A stretch of DNA of 64,000 nucleotides from Firmicutes bacterium UBA2116 (GCA_002331025.1 DCYG01000022.1:62001-126000); one strand, 5' to 3'. Shown: positions 51,056 through 60,265, numbered from the stretch's first letter. The notes: generated by a model not told the origin, from the letters alone. Numbers and translations: made by a program.

Positions 51056-51786
51056 TGAGTACTTTCTACTGTGCTTTCAGGCATATCCCGATAGCAAACG
51101 TACCAGAACGGGCAATTAATATTTAAATCTGCTTGATTGTACACCCTTTCTAAAATTTCTTCGTAAGTGCTGGGAACCGGAAGGACTAAGGGATCACCCA
51201 TACTCCAGTTTGCAGGAGTCTGAAGATTGTATTCTTCGGCTATTTGAAGTGAATCAATTATTCTTAACAATTCTGTTCCGCTTCTTCCGGAGGAGACGGG
51301 CAGTATTAATATAGACTTTATTATGCCTTCGGGATTAATAATAAAAGCGCTTCTGACAGTTTCACCATACATTCTGTCAGGATTTAACATTCCATACAGT
51401 TCAGAAATTCGCAGACCAGTGTCATCAATTATGGGAAAAGGAATCGTGATTCCTGTTTTTTGATAAATATCATATATCCATGCTAAATTGGCAGAATTAC
51501 TGTCTGTTGTTAATGCCAATATCTGAACATCTCTTTTTTCCATTTCTGGATAATTTTCTGCTAAGCTTATAACTTCGGTTGTTGAAACCGAACCAAACGA
51601 AAAGGGATAACTTGCTAATACCAGCCATTTACCCTTATAATCCGATAACCTTACATAGCCATGCGTGGACAAGGCAATAAAATCCGGTGCCAATCTGCCG
51701 ATAGTAATGTGTTCACTTCCTCTTTGACTTTGCAAATTACAAATATGTTTGTTTGCATTCTTTATTAAACTATTATTATAAATCAT
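51052..51786 (-). CDS. Peroxiredoxin-fold (Prx6/AhpC-like) protein lacking the peroxidatic Cys
   Basis: The 244-residue protein follows the AhpC/Prx6 fold (IGRLAPDFIALSTHGYVRLSDYKGKWLVLASYPFSF, then VQILALTTDS, FPIIDDTG and VRSAFIINPEG) with the long C-terminal extension of 1-Cys/Prx6 members. Where active enzymes have P-x-x-x-T-x-x-C-T-T-E, this protein reads PFSFGSVSTTE, so the Thr is Gly (65) and the catalytic Cys is Ser (68). Ordinary peroxidase chemistry is therefore not expected. The C-terminal pair INCPFWYVCYRD could be a substitute redox site. The ATG at 51786 follows AGGTGA; the longer start at 51831 has no such site. Confidence 0.85.
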   Translation of the reverse strand: MIYNNSLIKNANKHICNLQSQRGSEHITIGRLAPDFIALSTHGYVRLSDYKGKWLVLASYPFSFGSVSTTEVISLAENYPEMEKRDVQILALTTDSNSANLAWIYDIYQKTGITIPFPIIDDTGLRISELYGMLNPDRMYGETVRSAFIINPEGIIKSILILPVSSGRSGTELLRIIDSLQIAEEYNLQTPANWSMGDPLVLPVPSTYEEILERVYNQADLNINCPFWYVCYRDMPESTVESTQ

Positions 51787-51993
51787 GATATCACCTGTAA
51801 TTTCGTATTTTACAATATTATATGTCACCAATCAAAGAATGAGATAAATTCAAATTATTATTAAGTGTTCATGCATGGATTATTATGGCTATATAACTAA
51901 GATTAAAGAGGAGTACCATTTTTTACTCGTATAATAATTGATTATTTTTTTATATAATTATGTTTATCATCATGGGGAGGGCGTTACATACAT

Positions 51994-53694
51994 ATGAAAA
52001 AAATACATATTGGAAGCTTAATTATTTTTTTGTCGATTATTTTCATGACAACGTTTTTTATTAATCGCCATTTTGTTTACGGTGATGAAAATAAAAGTGG
52101 GGAATATAAGGTAGTAGGCTATTATACAGCTTGGTCATCCTATTCTGGATTTACACCTGACAAATTAGATGCAAAAAAACTTACACACATAAATTATGCT
52201 TTTGCAAATATTCAAAATAATAAAATAGTTTTGGGATATCCGGACAAGGATCCTTCTAATTTTAAAAAGCTTAATGAATTAAAATTGATAAACCCTGATT
52301 TAAAAATACTTATATCCGTAGGTGGATGGAATTGGTCCGGAAAATTCTCCGATGCTGCAGAAACAGAAATATCAAGAACAACATTTGCCGAAAGCTGTGT
52401 TGACATTATAACTAAGTACAATATAGACGGAGTTGACTTAGATTGGGAATATCCGGTTGGCGGCGGATTACCTGCAAATGCCAACAGGGCATCGGATAAA
52501 GAAAATTTCACACTTTTGCTTGAAAAGATAAGAGAAAAATTAGACCAGCAAGGGAAAATAGATAATAAGCACTATCTGCTCTCTATAGCAGGAGGAGCAA
52601 GCAGTCATTATTTAAACAACATAGAACCTGATAAAATACATCAATACATAGATTACGCAAATATAATGACATATGACATACGAGGCTCATGGGATACATA
52701 TACAGATTTCAATTCTCCGCTATATAACAATACACAAGCAAGTCCTCAATATAAATGGAGTATAGACGCAAGTGCAAAGGCATGGGAAAAGGGTGGATTT
52801 CCTAAAGAAAAAATAGTTATAGGAGTTCCTTTTTACGGATATTTATTTAACGCAGTAAAAAATGACAACAATGGACTTTACCAAAGCTTTCATGATGCCA
52901 AAGCGATTAGCTTCAATACAATTATCGGGTATTTAAACGATCCGGGATACAAAAGATATTATGATTATGAATCAATGGTTCCGTGGTTATTTAACAGTAC
53001 ATCATTCATATCATATGATGACGAGCAATCAATAAGCTCAAAGGCGGATTATATAAAATCAAACAACCTTGGCGGAGTCATGATATGGGAATTAAGTCAT
53101 GATCCAAATGAAATATTGCTAAATGCTTTGGCGGTTGCTCTAAAATCAGAAAGAATAAATTTATTGACAAATCATTGGTCTGAGGAAACAATTCGATATT
53201 TGTATTCATTGAATATAATAAATAATCTTGATACGCTTAATCCAGAAAATCCTATAACAAGAAGTGAATTTGCAGAATATATAACCCGTGCCTTAAAAAT
53301 TGAAAAGCAGGATATTTCAGAGCCAAATAAATTTCCTGACGTAAACACTGACAGCAATGTATACGAGGCAATCGTCTTAGCAGTTCAAAGCGGTATTGTT
53401 AAAGGCTACACTGACGGTACATTCAAACCAAATAATTACATAACGAGGCAGGAAGCAATGGTGATGTATTCCAGAGCGATGGATTATGCCGGAATAACCT
53501 TTACATATGACAACAGAATCGATAATTACAGTGATAAATATGAGGTTGCAGATTGGGCGTATCCTTATGTCAAGAAGGTACTTAGTTCAAAAATCTTCAA
53601 TGGAATCAGCGAAACAAGCATATCTCCTTTAAGTGCTTTCAAGCATGCCGAAGCAGCGTCTGCAATCAAAAATTTGTTAGAAATTCTTAAATAG
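51994..53694 (+). CDS. SLH-anchored glycoside hydrolase family 18 protein
   Basis: The 566-residue protein has a signal/anchor helix (IGSLIIFLSIIFMTTFFI) and a GH18 barrel with the catalytic motif DGVDLDWE (145-152, Glu152 as acid), ILISVGGWNWSG and NIMTYDIRGSWD. Two to three SLH repeats form the C-terminal 190 residues (NPITRSEFAEYITRA, GIVKGYTDGTFKPNNYITR). It is predicted to sit at the cell surface and cleave beta-1,4 GlcNAc-containing chains (chitin or glycan/peptidoglycan). GGGAGGG lies ahead of the ATG. Confidence 0.9.
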   Translation: MKKIHIGSLIIFLSIIFMTTFFINRHFVYGDENKSGEYKVVGYYTAWSSYSGFTPDKLDAKKLTHINYAFANIQNNKIVLGYPDKDPSNFKKLNELKLINPDLKILISVGGWNWSGKFSDAAETEISRTTFAESCVDIITKYNIDGVDLDWEYPVGGGLPANANRASDKENFTLLLEKIREKLDQQGKIDNKHYLLSIAGGASSHYLNNIEPDKIHQYIDYANIMTYDIRGSWDTYTDFNSPLYNNTQASPQYKWSIDASAKAWEKGGFPKEKIVIGVPFYGYLFNAVKNDNNGLYQSFHDAKAISFNTIIGYLNDPGYKRYYDYESMVPWLFNSTSFISYDDEQSISSKADYIKSNNLGGVMIWELSHDPNEILLNALAVALKSERINLLTNHWSEETIRYLYSLNIINNLDTLNPENPITRSEFAEYITRALKIEKQDISEPNKFPDVNTDSNVYEAIVLAVQSGIVKGYTDGTFKPNNYITRQEAMVMYSRAMDYAGITFTYDNRIDNYSDKYEVADWAYPYVKKVLSSKIFNGISETSISPLSAFKHAEAASAIKNLLEILK

Positions 53695-53698
53695 AATT

Positions 53699-53722
53699 AT
53701 CCCCTGCCTAGAGGCGGGGGAT
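53699..53722. terminator. Hairpin between convergent GH18 and regulator genes
   Basis: ATCCCCTGCC and GGCGGGGGAT pair around a 4-nt loop. It could end transcription of both convergent genes, although the T tract is weak. Confidence 0.5.
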
Positions 53723-53730
53723 ATCTTAAT

Positions 53731-54189
53731 TTAGTTATAATCATTAAATCTCTTCAAAATATCAGGATTGTCGCTTATAAAAGAAATATATTTTTCAAAG
53801 CATTCAACAGTTTCAGGACTTAAGGTATGTTCTATTTTCTCTGTTTCTTTTAATAATATATTATCATGTACGCCCATCAATTTTAAAAATGTTTCTATTG
53901 TATTATGCCTGCTTATTAACAGCTTGCCTAAAATTCTGCCTTCTTCCTTTAACATTATAACGCCATAGCGCTCATATTTCAGGAGGTTTTGCTTTCCCAA
54001 CCTTTGTACCATTCTTGTGACTGACGGTGGGTGAACATTTAGTGCATCGGCTAATTCGTTTATTCTTGTAAACCCCTTGTGGTCGGATAATCTATAAATC
54101 ATTTCAAGATAATCCTCCATTGAAGCAGTTAATTCATTATCATTATTTTTCATATATTCACTGAAAGTATAATAGCTTTTACTATTCAA
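53731..54189 (-). CDS. DtxR/MntR-family metal-dependent transcriptional repressor
   Basis: About 152 residues. The N-terminal winged helix has LTASMEDYLEMIYRLSDHKGFTRINELADALNVHPPSVTRMVQRL, which is the MntR/DtxR pattern. A dimerisation domain follows with HNTIETFLKLMGV and ETEKIEHTLSPETVECF supplying metal-ligand Glu and His. I prefer TTG at 54189, which follows AGGTGA at 7 nt; an ATG at 54291 would overlap the upstream gene. It probably represses Mn or Fe uptake genes when the metal is abundant. No transporter target lies adjacent. Confidence 0.82.
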   Translation of the reverse strand: MNSKSYYTFSEYMKNNDNELTASMEDYLEMIYRLSDHKGFTRINELADALNVHPPSVTRMVQRLGKQNLLKYERYGVIMLKEEGRILGKLLISRHNTIETFLKLMGVHDNILLKETEKIEHTLSPETVECFEKYISFISDNPDILKRFNDYN

Positions 54190-54253
54190 AATATCACCTG
54201 CTTTAAGGTTATTTGTACTATTATATTCCGGAAAAATTGAAAAAATACAAATA

Positions 54254-54610
54254 TTATAATAACGGGGTTTCTTTTTCGTGCTCCAATACATCTCTTAAAC
54301 AAAGTATTGCGTGCATTGTTTTAGGGAAGCCGCATGTTGGCGCAACCAATAAAATCGAATGTTCAATTTCTTCTTTAGTACAGCCGCTTTTCAGAGCTTT
54401 CAATATGTGAGTCCTTAAGGAATATGGGTTCTGACAATCTGCGGATAGCGCAATTTTGATGAGCCATCGTGTTTTCTCATCTAATGGGCCACCTTTTTCA
54501 TGAACCAACCTTCCAAAACTTTCATACGATTCATAAATTTCACCATGATTTTGAACCATGTATTTAAGATTTTTTTCAATTACATCAAAATTATCAAAAT
54601 AATCCTTCAT
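54254..54610 (-). CDS. Carboxymuconolactone decarboxylase/AhpD-like protein
   Basis: The 118-residue all-helical protein has the CMD core LDEKTRWLIKIALSADCQNPYSLRTHILKALKSGCTKEEI. The active-site region has one Cys (ADCQN) and a His (RTH) instead of the CxxC of AhpD, so a thiol-disulfide role is uncertain. The ATG at 54610 follows AGGTGG, so the ATG at 54664 is not used. The role is unknown; such proteins occur in redox and aromatic pathways. It lies upstream of the metal regulator on the same strand. Confidence 0.8.
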   Translation of the reverse strand: MKDYFDNFDVIEKNLKYMVQNHGEIYESYESFGRLVHEKGGPLDEKTRWLIKIALSADCQNPYSLRTHILKALKSGCTKEEIEHSILLVAPTCGFPKTMHAILCLRDVLEHEKETPLL

Positions 54611-54692
54611 TTTTACCACCTTTTTTAAATTATTTTTTCCCCGATTTACATTTATTATAGCCATTCTTTCAAATCTTATAAAGCCATTTCTA

Positions 54693-54721
54693 TTGACAAA
54701 TAAAAAAATGTATTATATGTT
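54693..54721 (+). promoter_or_regulatory. Promoter of topA
   Basis: A consensus TTGACA (54693-54698) and TATGTT (54716-54721) are 17 bp apart, 42 bp before the start codon. Confidence 0.65.
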
Positions 54722-54763
54722 ATATATGATTTTTTTAACAAATCAGCGGTATTGGAGGAAATA

Positions 54764-56953
54764 ATGAATAATTTGTTAATAGTTGAATCTCCGGCGAAAG
54801 CAAAGACTATAGGTAAATTTTTAGGAAAAAATTTTACAGTTAAAGCTTCGGTCGGACATATCAGGGATTTGCCTAAAAGCAAGCTTGGTATTGATGTTGA
54901 AAATAATTTTGAGCCAAATTATATCACTATACGGGGTAAAGGTGATGTAATAAAGGAATTGAAGAAAGAAGCAAGAAAAGCTGATAATATATATCTTGCA
55001 ACAGACCCTGACAGGGAAGGCGAAGCAATTTCATGGCATTTGTCTAAAATTTTAAATTTAGATGAAAATAAAGAAATACGGATCGAATTTAATGAAATAA
55101 CGAAGGATGCTATTAAAAAGGCAAGTAAAAATCCGAGAAAGATAAACATAGATTTAGTTGATGCACAGCAGGCAAGACGAATTCTTGACAGGCTGGTTGG
55201 TTATAACATCAGCCCTTTGCTGTGGAAAAAGATAGAGAAGGGATTAAGTGCGGGAAGAGTTCAATCTGTCGCGTTAAAGTTAGTTATTGACAGAGAAAGA
55301 GAAATAATGGAATTCAAACCTGAGGAATATTGGTCTCTTGAATTGGAGGTAAAAAAACAAAAGAAGAAATTTACTGCTAAATATGTAGGAAATTACAATA
55401 ACGACAAGGTTAACAAGATTAAAATAAAAAATGAAAATGATATTAATAAAATATTAAACAGTCTTGACAAAGAAAAAATAAATGTATTTAAAATAGATAA
55501 AACAAAAAGCTATTCCAAGCCGAGTGCACCATTTACAACAAGCAGTTTGCAGCAGGAAGCCAACAGAAGAATAAATTTTACAGCTAAGAAAACAATGATG
55601 GTTGCTCAGCAGCTCTATGAGGGTGTAAACGTAAAAGGAGAAGGAAGTATCGGTCTTGTTACATACATAAGAACAGATTCCTTCAGATTATCAGACGAAG
55701 CAACTGCAAGTGCCAAAGAATATATCAGCGGAAATTTCGGCGAAAAATATTTTTTAAACCGGACATATTCAAAATCTAAAAAAAGTGAAAATAAGGTGCA
55801 GGATGCTCATGAAGCTATCAGACCTACATCTGTATTCAGAAACCCTGAATTAATAAAAGACAGCTTAACTAACGACCAATATAAATTGTACAGCCTGATA
55901 TGGAAAAGATTTGTTGCTTCTCAGATGGTTGATGCAGAATATGACGTAACAAAAGTATTGTTAAATAACAATGACAACATATTTGAAGCGAACGGCAGAG
56001 TTCTGGTTTTTGATGGGTATAAAGCAGTTTACAAATACAGTGACGAATCTGAAAGTAAGCTTTTGCCCAATGTTGAAGCAGGCGAGCAGTTAGAAATAGC
56101 AAAGATTTTGCCGGAACAACATTTTACACAACCGCCGGCACGTTATACGGAAGCAAGTTTAATCAAGGATTTAGAAGAGAGAGGTATAGGCAGACCGAGT
56201 ACCTATGCACCTACTATCACCACAATTACCAGCAGGGATTATATTGTTAAGGATAAAAATTATTTGGTTCCTACTGATATGGGATTTTTAGTAACTGAAA
56301 TGATGGAAAAATATTTTTCAAATATAGTTAATGATAAATTTACTGCCGAGTTGGAAAACAACTTAGACGAAATTGCATCAGGCAAAAAGGAATGGAATGA
56401 TGTAATAAAGGATTTCTATAGCGGTTTCAAAGCAGAACTGGACATTGCCGAAAAGGAAATGGAAGAAATTGAAATAAAGGACGAAGTAAGTGATGTAAAA
56501 TGTGAAAACTGCGGTACATTTATGGTTATAAAAAAGGGAAGATACGGCAAATTTTTAGCATGTCCGAATTATCCCGGCTGTAAAAATACAAAGCCTCTGA
56601 ATTCCGGCGAACAAGCTGAGGAAACCGATGAGGTATGTGAAAACTGCGGTTCCAAAATGCTTAAAAGGAAGGGAAGATACGGAGAATTTTTAGCATGCTC
56701 CAATTATCCCGATTGTAAAAATACAAAACCTATATTAAAAACCATAGATGTTAATTGTCCTCTTTGCGGAGGGAAAATAGCCGTTAAGTTTTCCAAGGCA
56801 GGAAGAAGGTTTTTCGGATGTACTAATTATCCGGATTGCAAATATATGTCATGGCTCGAACCTACCAATCAAAAATGCCCGGATTGCGGTGAATTGATGG
56901 TTATAAAGGATAATAAACCAACATGCATAAATAAAAGCTGCAAAGATTCTTAA
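54764..56953 (+). CDS. topA: DNA topoisomerase I
   Basis: The 729-residue enzyme relaxes negative supercoils. It has a TOPRIM domain (LLIVESPAKAKTIGKFLG, ATDPDREGEAISWHL), the catalytic Tyr in GLVTYIRTDSFRLSD, and HEAIRPTS. Four C-terminal zinc-ribbon repeats follow (CENCGTFM..CPNYPGC, CENCGSKM..CSNYPDC, CPLCGGKI..CTNYPDC, CPDCGELM..CINKSC). TTGGAGG lies 7 nt before the ATG at 54764. topA precedes rpsB with no codY or xer genes between, unlike several relatives. Confidence 0.97.
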   Translation: MNNLLIVESPAKAKTIGKFLGKNFTVKASVGHIRDLPKSKLGIDVENNFEPNYITIRGKGDVIKELKKEARKADNIYLATDPDREGEAISWHLSKILNLDENKEIRIEFNEITKDAIKKASKNPRKINIDLVDAQQARRILDRLVGYNISPLLWKKIEKGLSAGRVQSVALKLVIDREREIMEFKPEEYWSLELEVKKQKKKFTAKYVGNYNNDKVNKIKIKNENDINKILNSLDKEKINVFKIDKTKSYSKPSAPFTTSSLQQEANRRINFTAKKTMMVAQQLYEGVNVKGEGSIGLVTYIRTDSFRLSDEATASAKEYISGNFGEKYFLNRTYSKSKKSENKVQDAHEAIRPTSVFRNPELIKDSLTNDQYKLYSLIWKRFVASQMVDAEYDVTKVLLNNNDNIFEANGRVLVFDGYKAVYKYSDESESKLLPNVEAGEQLEIAKILPEQHFTQPPARYTEASLIKDLEERGIGRPSTYAPTITTITSRDYIVKDKNYLVPTDMGFLVTEMMEKYFSNIVNDKFTAELENNLDEIASGKKEWNDVIKDFYSGFKAELDIAEKEMEEIEIKDEVSDVKCENCGTFMVIKKGRYGKFLACPNYPGCKNTKPLNSGEQAEETDEVCENCGSKMLKRKGRYGEFLACSNYPDCKNTKPILKTIDVNCPLCGGKIAVKFSKAGRRFFGCTNYPDCKYMSWLEPTNQKCPDCGELMVIKDNKPTCINKSCKDS

Positions 56954-56964
56954 CGACGTAGAAC

Positions 56965-57014
56965 GGGGACTGTCCCGGTGTCGCACTCTTTTTGCGACAC
57001 CGCGGACTGTCCCC
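56965..57014. repeat. GGGGAC palindrome, second example
   Basis: GGGGACTGTCCC..GGTGTCGCA and TGCGACACCGCGGACTGTCCCC form an imperfect palindrome with a CTCTTTT loop just after topA. It shares the GGGGAC core and gene-end location with 6832-6899. Confidence 0.7.
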
Positions 57015-57034
57015 ACGGGTTTCAAAAAAATATA

Positions 57035-57063
57035 TTGCCAAATAAAAACAGCTATGATATACT
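57035..57063 (+). promoter_or_regulatory. Promoter of the rpsB-tsf operon
   Basis: TTGCCA (57035-57040) and TATACT (57058-57063), 17 bp apart. A leader of about 95 nt precedes rpsB. I recognise no named leader motif in it. Confidence 0.6.
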
Positions 57064-57163
57064 TAAACATAATTACGCACAGAATTAGATTATGCAAGAG
57101 TTGTGCCGAAAGGTCTTTTGAATGAGATGAAAATTCTGGAGGTAAAACAAAAGGAGGAAAATT

Positions 57164-57928
57164 ATGGCTATTATTAGCATGAAAAAACTGCTTGAAGCAG
57201 GTGTTCACTTTGGTCATCAAACAAGAAGATGGAATCCAAAGATGGCAGAGTACATTTTTACGGAAAGAAATGGAATCTATATTATTGACTTGCAGAAAAC
57301 AAGTGATAAAGTAGATCAAGCTTACAATTTTATTAAAGAAGTTGTAGCAAACGGCGATGAAGTTTTATTCGTCGGGACAAAAAAACAAGCGCAGGAATCA
57401 ACTAAGACAGAAGCTGCAAGATGCGGAATGCACTTTGTAAGCCAAAGATGGTTGGGCGGTATGCTTACAAATTATTCTACAATCAGAAAAAGAATTGACA
57501 AATTAAATTCTTTAAAGGCAATGGAGGAAGACGGAACCTTTGCTCTTCTTACTAAAAAAGAAGTTATTAAATTAAAAAATGAAGCTGAAAGATTGGAAAA
57601 ATTCTTAGGTGGAATTAAGAATATGGAAAAACTTCCAGGTGCATTATTCGTTGTAGACCCGAGAAAAGAAAAAATAGCTGTTCAGGAAGCTAAAATATTA
57701 GGAATACCGGTAGTGGCAATAGTAGATACTAACTGTGACCCTGATGAAGTGGATTTTGTTATTCCTGGTAACGACGATGCTATAAGAGCGGTTAAGTTAT
57801 TGACAGCTACATTGGCAGACGCAGTTCTTGAAGGAAAACAAGGCGTTCAGCTTACTGAAGAAGAGCCTGAAAATGAAGATGTAACAGAAGAAGAATTAGA
57901 AAAAGTAGAAGAAAATATTGAAGAATAA
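57164..57928 (+). CDS. rpsB: 30S ribosomal protein uS2
   Basis: The 254-residue protein has the S2 signatures MKKLLEAGVHFGHQTRRWNPKM, QRWLGGMLTNYSTIRKRI and PVVAIVDTNCDPDEVDF. An acidic C-terminal tail (EEEPENEDVTEEELEKVEEN) is added, as in many Firmicutes. S2 is a late-assembling 30S protein. AAGGAGG lies 7 nt before the ATG. tsf follows after an attenuator-like hairpin. Confidence 0.97.
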   Translation: MAIISMKKLLEAGVHFGHQTRRWNPKMAEYIFTERNGIYIIDLQKTSDKVDQAYNFIKEVVANGDEVLFVGTKKQAQESTKTEAARCGMHFVSQRWLGGMLTNYSTIRKRIDKLNSLKAMEEDGTFALLTKKEVIKLKNEAERLEKFLGGIKNMEKLPGALFVVDPRKEKIAVQEAKILGIPVVAIVDTNCDPDEVDFVIPGNDDAIRAVKLLTATLADAVLEGKQGVQLTEEEPENEDVTEEELEKVEENIEE

Positions 57929-57941
57929 TAAAATAGAAAAC

Positions 57942-57984
57942 AAAGTAAGGGGTTAGGAATTTTTTCCTTACGCCTTGCTTTTTT
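57942..57984 (+). terminator. Attenuator-like terminator between rpsB and tsf
   Basis: AAAGTAAGGGGTTAGGAA pairs with TTCCTTACGCCTTGCTTT with two to three mismatches or wobbles, followed by T6. Partial termination here would lower tsf relative to rpsB, or end rpsB mRNA. Confidence 0.7.
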
Positions 57985-58002
57985 AAATTTGGAGGTTATT
58001 AA

Positions 58003-58917
58003 ATGGAAATTACAGCTTCAATGGTAAAAGAACTAAGAGACAAAACGAATGCAGGTATGATGGACTGCAAAAAAGCATTGACAGAAACAAGTGGAGATAT
58101 TGAAAAAGCAATTGATTATTTAAGAGAAAAAGGATTATCGAAGGCTTCTAAAAAAGCTGACAGAATAGCTGCCGAAGGACTAACATACGCTTTGGTATCA
58201 GAATGCGGTAAAAAAGGTGCTGTTGTAGAAGTAAATTCAGAAACAGACTTTGTTGCTAAAAATGAAGAATTCAAAAACTTTGTTGAAACTGTTGCTCAGG
58301 TAGCGCTAAATCAAGAGGTTAAAGACGTAGAAGCTTTAAAAGCTATTAAAGTAGAAGGCGGAAAAACTTTACAGGAAACATTGACAGATAAAATAGCTAA
58401 AATAGGCGAAAATATGTCAATCAGAAGATTTGCTGTTGAAAAAGTTGAAAATGGTGCTGTTGTTGCTTATATACATGCAGGAGGTAAAATATCAGTAATA
58501 GTTGCTTTAGAATCAGAAGGAAATAAGGAAACTCTTGAAGTTCTTGGAAAAGATTTAGCTATGCAGGTAGCAGCAATGAATCCTAAATATATTTCTACGG
58601 ATGATGTTGATCCTGAATTTATAGCTCATGAAAGAGAAATATTGATTGCTCAAGCTTTAAATGAAGGAAAGCCAAAAAACATTGTAGAAAAAATGGTTGA
58701 AGGAAGATTGCAAAAAGAACTTAAGGAAGTTTGCTTGTTAGAGCAAGCTTATGTAAAAGACGGAGATATCACTGTTAAAAAGCATATTGAAAACACTGCT
58801 AAAAATATAGGTAAAGATATAAAGGTTGCAGGTGTTCAAAGATATGAAGTAGGTGAAGGAATAGAAAAGAAATCTGAAAACTTTGCTGAAGAAGTAGCAA
58901 AACAAATGGGTCAATAA
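58003..58917 (+). CDS. tsf: Elongation factor Ts
   Basis: The 304-residue protein is the nucleotide exchange factor of EF-Tu. It has an N-terminal UBA-like domain (MVKELRDKTNAGMMDCKKALTE..GDIEKAIDYLREKGL), the Phe-containing contact VNSETDFVAKNEEF, a core of two repeats, and the end EVAKQMGQ. The ribosome-binding site is GGAGG. It lies in the conserved order rpsB-tsf-pyrH-frr. Confidence 0.97.
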   Translation: MEITASMVKELRDKTNAGMMDCKKALTETSGDIEKAIDYLREKGLSKASKKADRIAAEGLTYALVSECGKKGAVVEVNSETDFVAKNEEFKNFVETVAQVALNQEVKDVEALKAIKVEGGKTLQETLTDKIAKIGENMSIRRFAVEKVENGAVVAYIHAGGKISVIVALESEGNKETLEVLGKDLAMQVAAMNPKYISTDDVDPEFIAHEREILIAQALNEGKPKNIVEKMVEGRLQKELKEVCLLEQAYVKDGDITVKKHIENTAKNIGKDIKVAGVQRYEVGEGIEKKSENFAEEVAKQMGQ

Positions 58918-58942
58918 TCCTGAGGTAAATATATCTTATAAT

Positions 58943-58965
58943 GGAGAACTTTTTGGTTCTCCTTT
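58943..58965 (+). terminator. Hairpin between tsf and pyrH
   Basis: GGAGAAC and GTTCTCC pair around a T-rich loop, followed by TTT. It is a short terminator or attenuator ahead of pyrH. Confidence 0.6.
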
Positions 58966-58991
58966 AATACAATAAAACCTTGGAGGAAATT

Positions 58992-59705
58992 ATGGACCTT
59001 AAGTATAAAAGAATTATTTTAAAAGTAAGCGGAGAAGCATTATCAGGAAATGCCGGACATGGCATTGATGCGAAAATAGTTAACAGAATTTCAAATGTTA
59101 TAAAGAATATCATTGAAATGGGTGTAGAGGTTGCAATAGTAGTAGGCGGTGGAAATTTCTGGCGTGGGGCAAGTGCCACGGAAATGGACAGGACAACATC
59201 AGATTATATGGGTATGTTAGGAACTATTATAAACAGTTTGGCGTTACAGGATGCCCTTGAAAAGATAGGAGTCGAAACGAGAGTACAAACTGCGATAGAG
59301 ATGAGACAAATAGCAGAGCCATATATCAGAAGAAGAGCCGTAAGGCACTTAGAAAAAGGCAGAGTTGTTATTTTTTCCGGCGGTTCGGGAAATCCGTATT
59401 TTTCAACTGATACAACAGCGGCATTAAGAGCCGCGGAAATAAATGCGGATATTATACTTCTGGCAAAAAATGGTGTTGACGGTGTGTATTCCGACGACCC
59501 AAATAAAAATCCAAATTCAATAAAATATCATGAGCTAAAATATATTGATGTTCTTAACAAGGGTCTTAAAATAATGGACTCAACTGCAACATCTTTATGT
59601 ATGGACAATAAAATTCCTATATTAGTCTTCGGAATTGAAAACACGGAAAATATTGAAAAAATAATTAAGGGTGACGATATAGGAACAATAATAAAGGAGG
59701 TATGA
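58992..59705 (+). CDS. pyrH: UMP kinase
   Basis: The 237-residue enzyme phosphorylates UMP to UDP. It has the amino-acid-kinase fold motifs ILKVSGEALSG, VAIVVGGGNFWRGA, DYMGMLGTIINSLALQD, FSGGSGNPYFSTDTTAALRAAE and LLAKNGVDGVYSDDP. TTGGAGG lies 6 nt before the ATG at 58992; a TTG at 58980 would include the Shine-Dalgarno in the coding region. The frr gene starts 1 nt after the stop. Confidence 0.97.
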   Translation: MDLKYKRIILKVSGEALSGNAGHGIDAKIVNRISNVIKNIIEMGVEVAIVVGGGNFWRGASATEMDRTTSDYMGMLGTIINSLALQDALEKIGVETRVQTAIEMRQIAEPYIRRRAVRHLEKGRVVIFSGGSGNPYFSTDTTAALRAAEINADIILLAKNGVDGVYSDDPNKNPNSIKYHELKYIDVLNKGLKIMDSTATSLCMDNKIPILVFGIENTENIEKIIKGDDIGTIIKEV

Positions 59706-59706
59706 G

Positions 59707-60264
59707 ATGTATAAAGATTTAATTAAAAATTCAGAAGAATCAATGAAAAAATCAATTGCTTATTTAAAAGATGAGTTAGCTACAATCAGAGCAGGAAAAG
59801 CTAATCCTAAATTAGTGGACAAAATTCAAGTAAGTTACTATGGCACTATGACTCCTATAAACCAAGTGGCAAATATATCTGTGCCGGATCCAAGAACTAT
59901 TGTTATACAACCGTGGGATGGAAGTTTGGTTAAAGACATTGAAAAAGCTATTTTAACATCTGATTTAGGCATTAACCCGTCTAATGACGGCAAGCTCATC
60001 AGGTTGTCTATTCCTCCTTTAACTGAGGAAAGAAGAAAAGATTTATTGAAGGTAGTAAAAAAAGAAACAGAAAATTCTAAGATCGCTATCAGAAATATAA
60101 GAAGAGATGCTATAGAAGAGTTTAAAAAACTTGAAAAAGCAAGTGAATTAACTAAAGACGACCTTAAAAAAGCTGAAGAAGAAGCGCAAAAAATTACCGA
60201 TAAATACATAAAGCTTATTGATGACATCTATAAGGAAAAGGAAAAAGAAATTTTAGAGGTTTAG
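59707..60264 (+). CDS. frr: Ribosome recycling factor
   Basis: The 185-residue tRNA-shaped protein splits post-termination ribosomes with EF-G. Signatures are LKDELATIRAGKANPKLVDKI, YYGTMTPINQVANI, IQPWD, IRLSIPPLTEERRKDLLK and the three-helix bundle ending in YIKLIDDIYKEKEKEI. GGAGG lies before the ATG. The size is normal. Confidence 0.97.
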   Translation: MYKDLIKNSEESMKKSIAYLKDELATIRAGKANPKLVDKIQVSYYGTMTPINQVANISVPDPRTIVIQPWDGSLVKDIEKAILTSDLGINPSNDGKLIRLSIPPLTEERRKDLLKVVKKETENSKIAIRNIRRDAIEEFKKLEKASELTKDDLKKAEEEAQKITDKYIKLIDDIYKEKEKEILEV

Positions 60265-60265
60265 T

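Noticed and set aside
57071..57163. Ribosomal-protein S2 leader motif before rpsB
   Set aside because: The leader is of suitable length but I see no recognisable conserved structure; not annotated as a named element.
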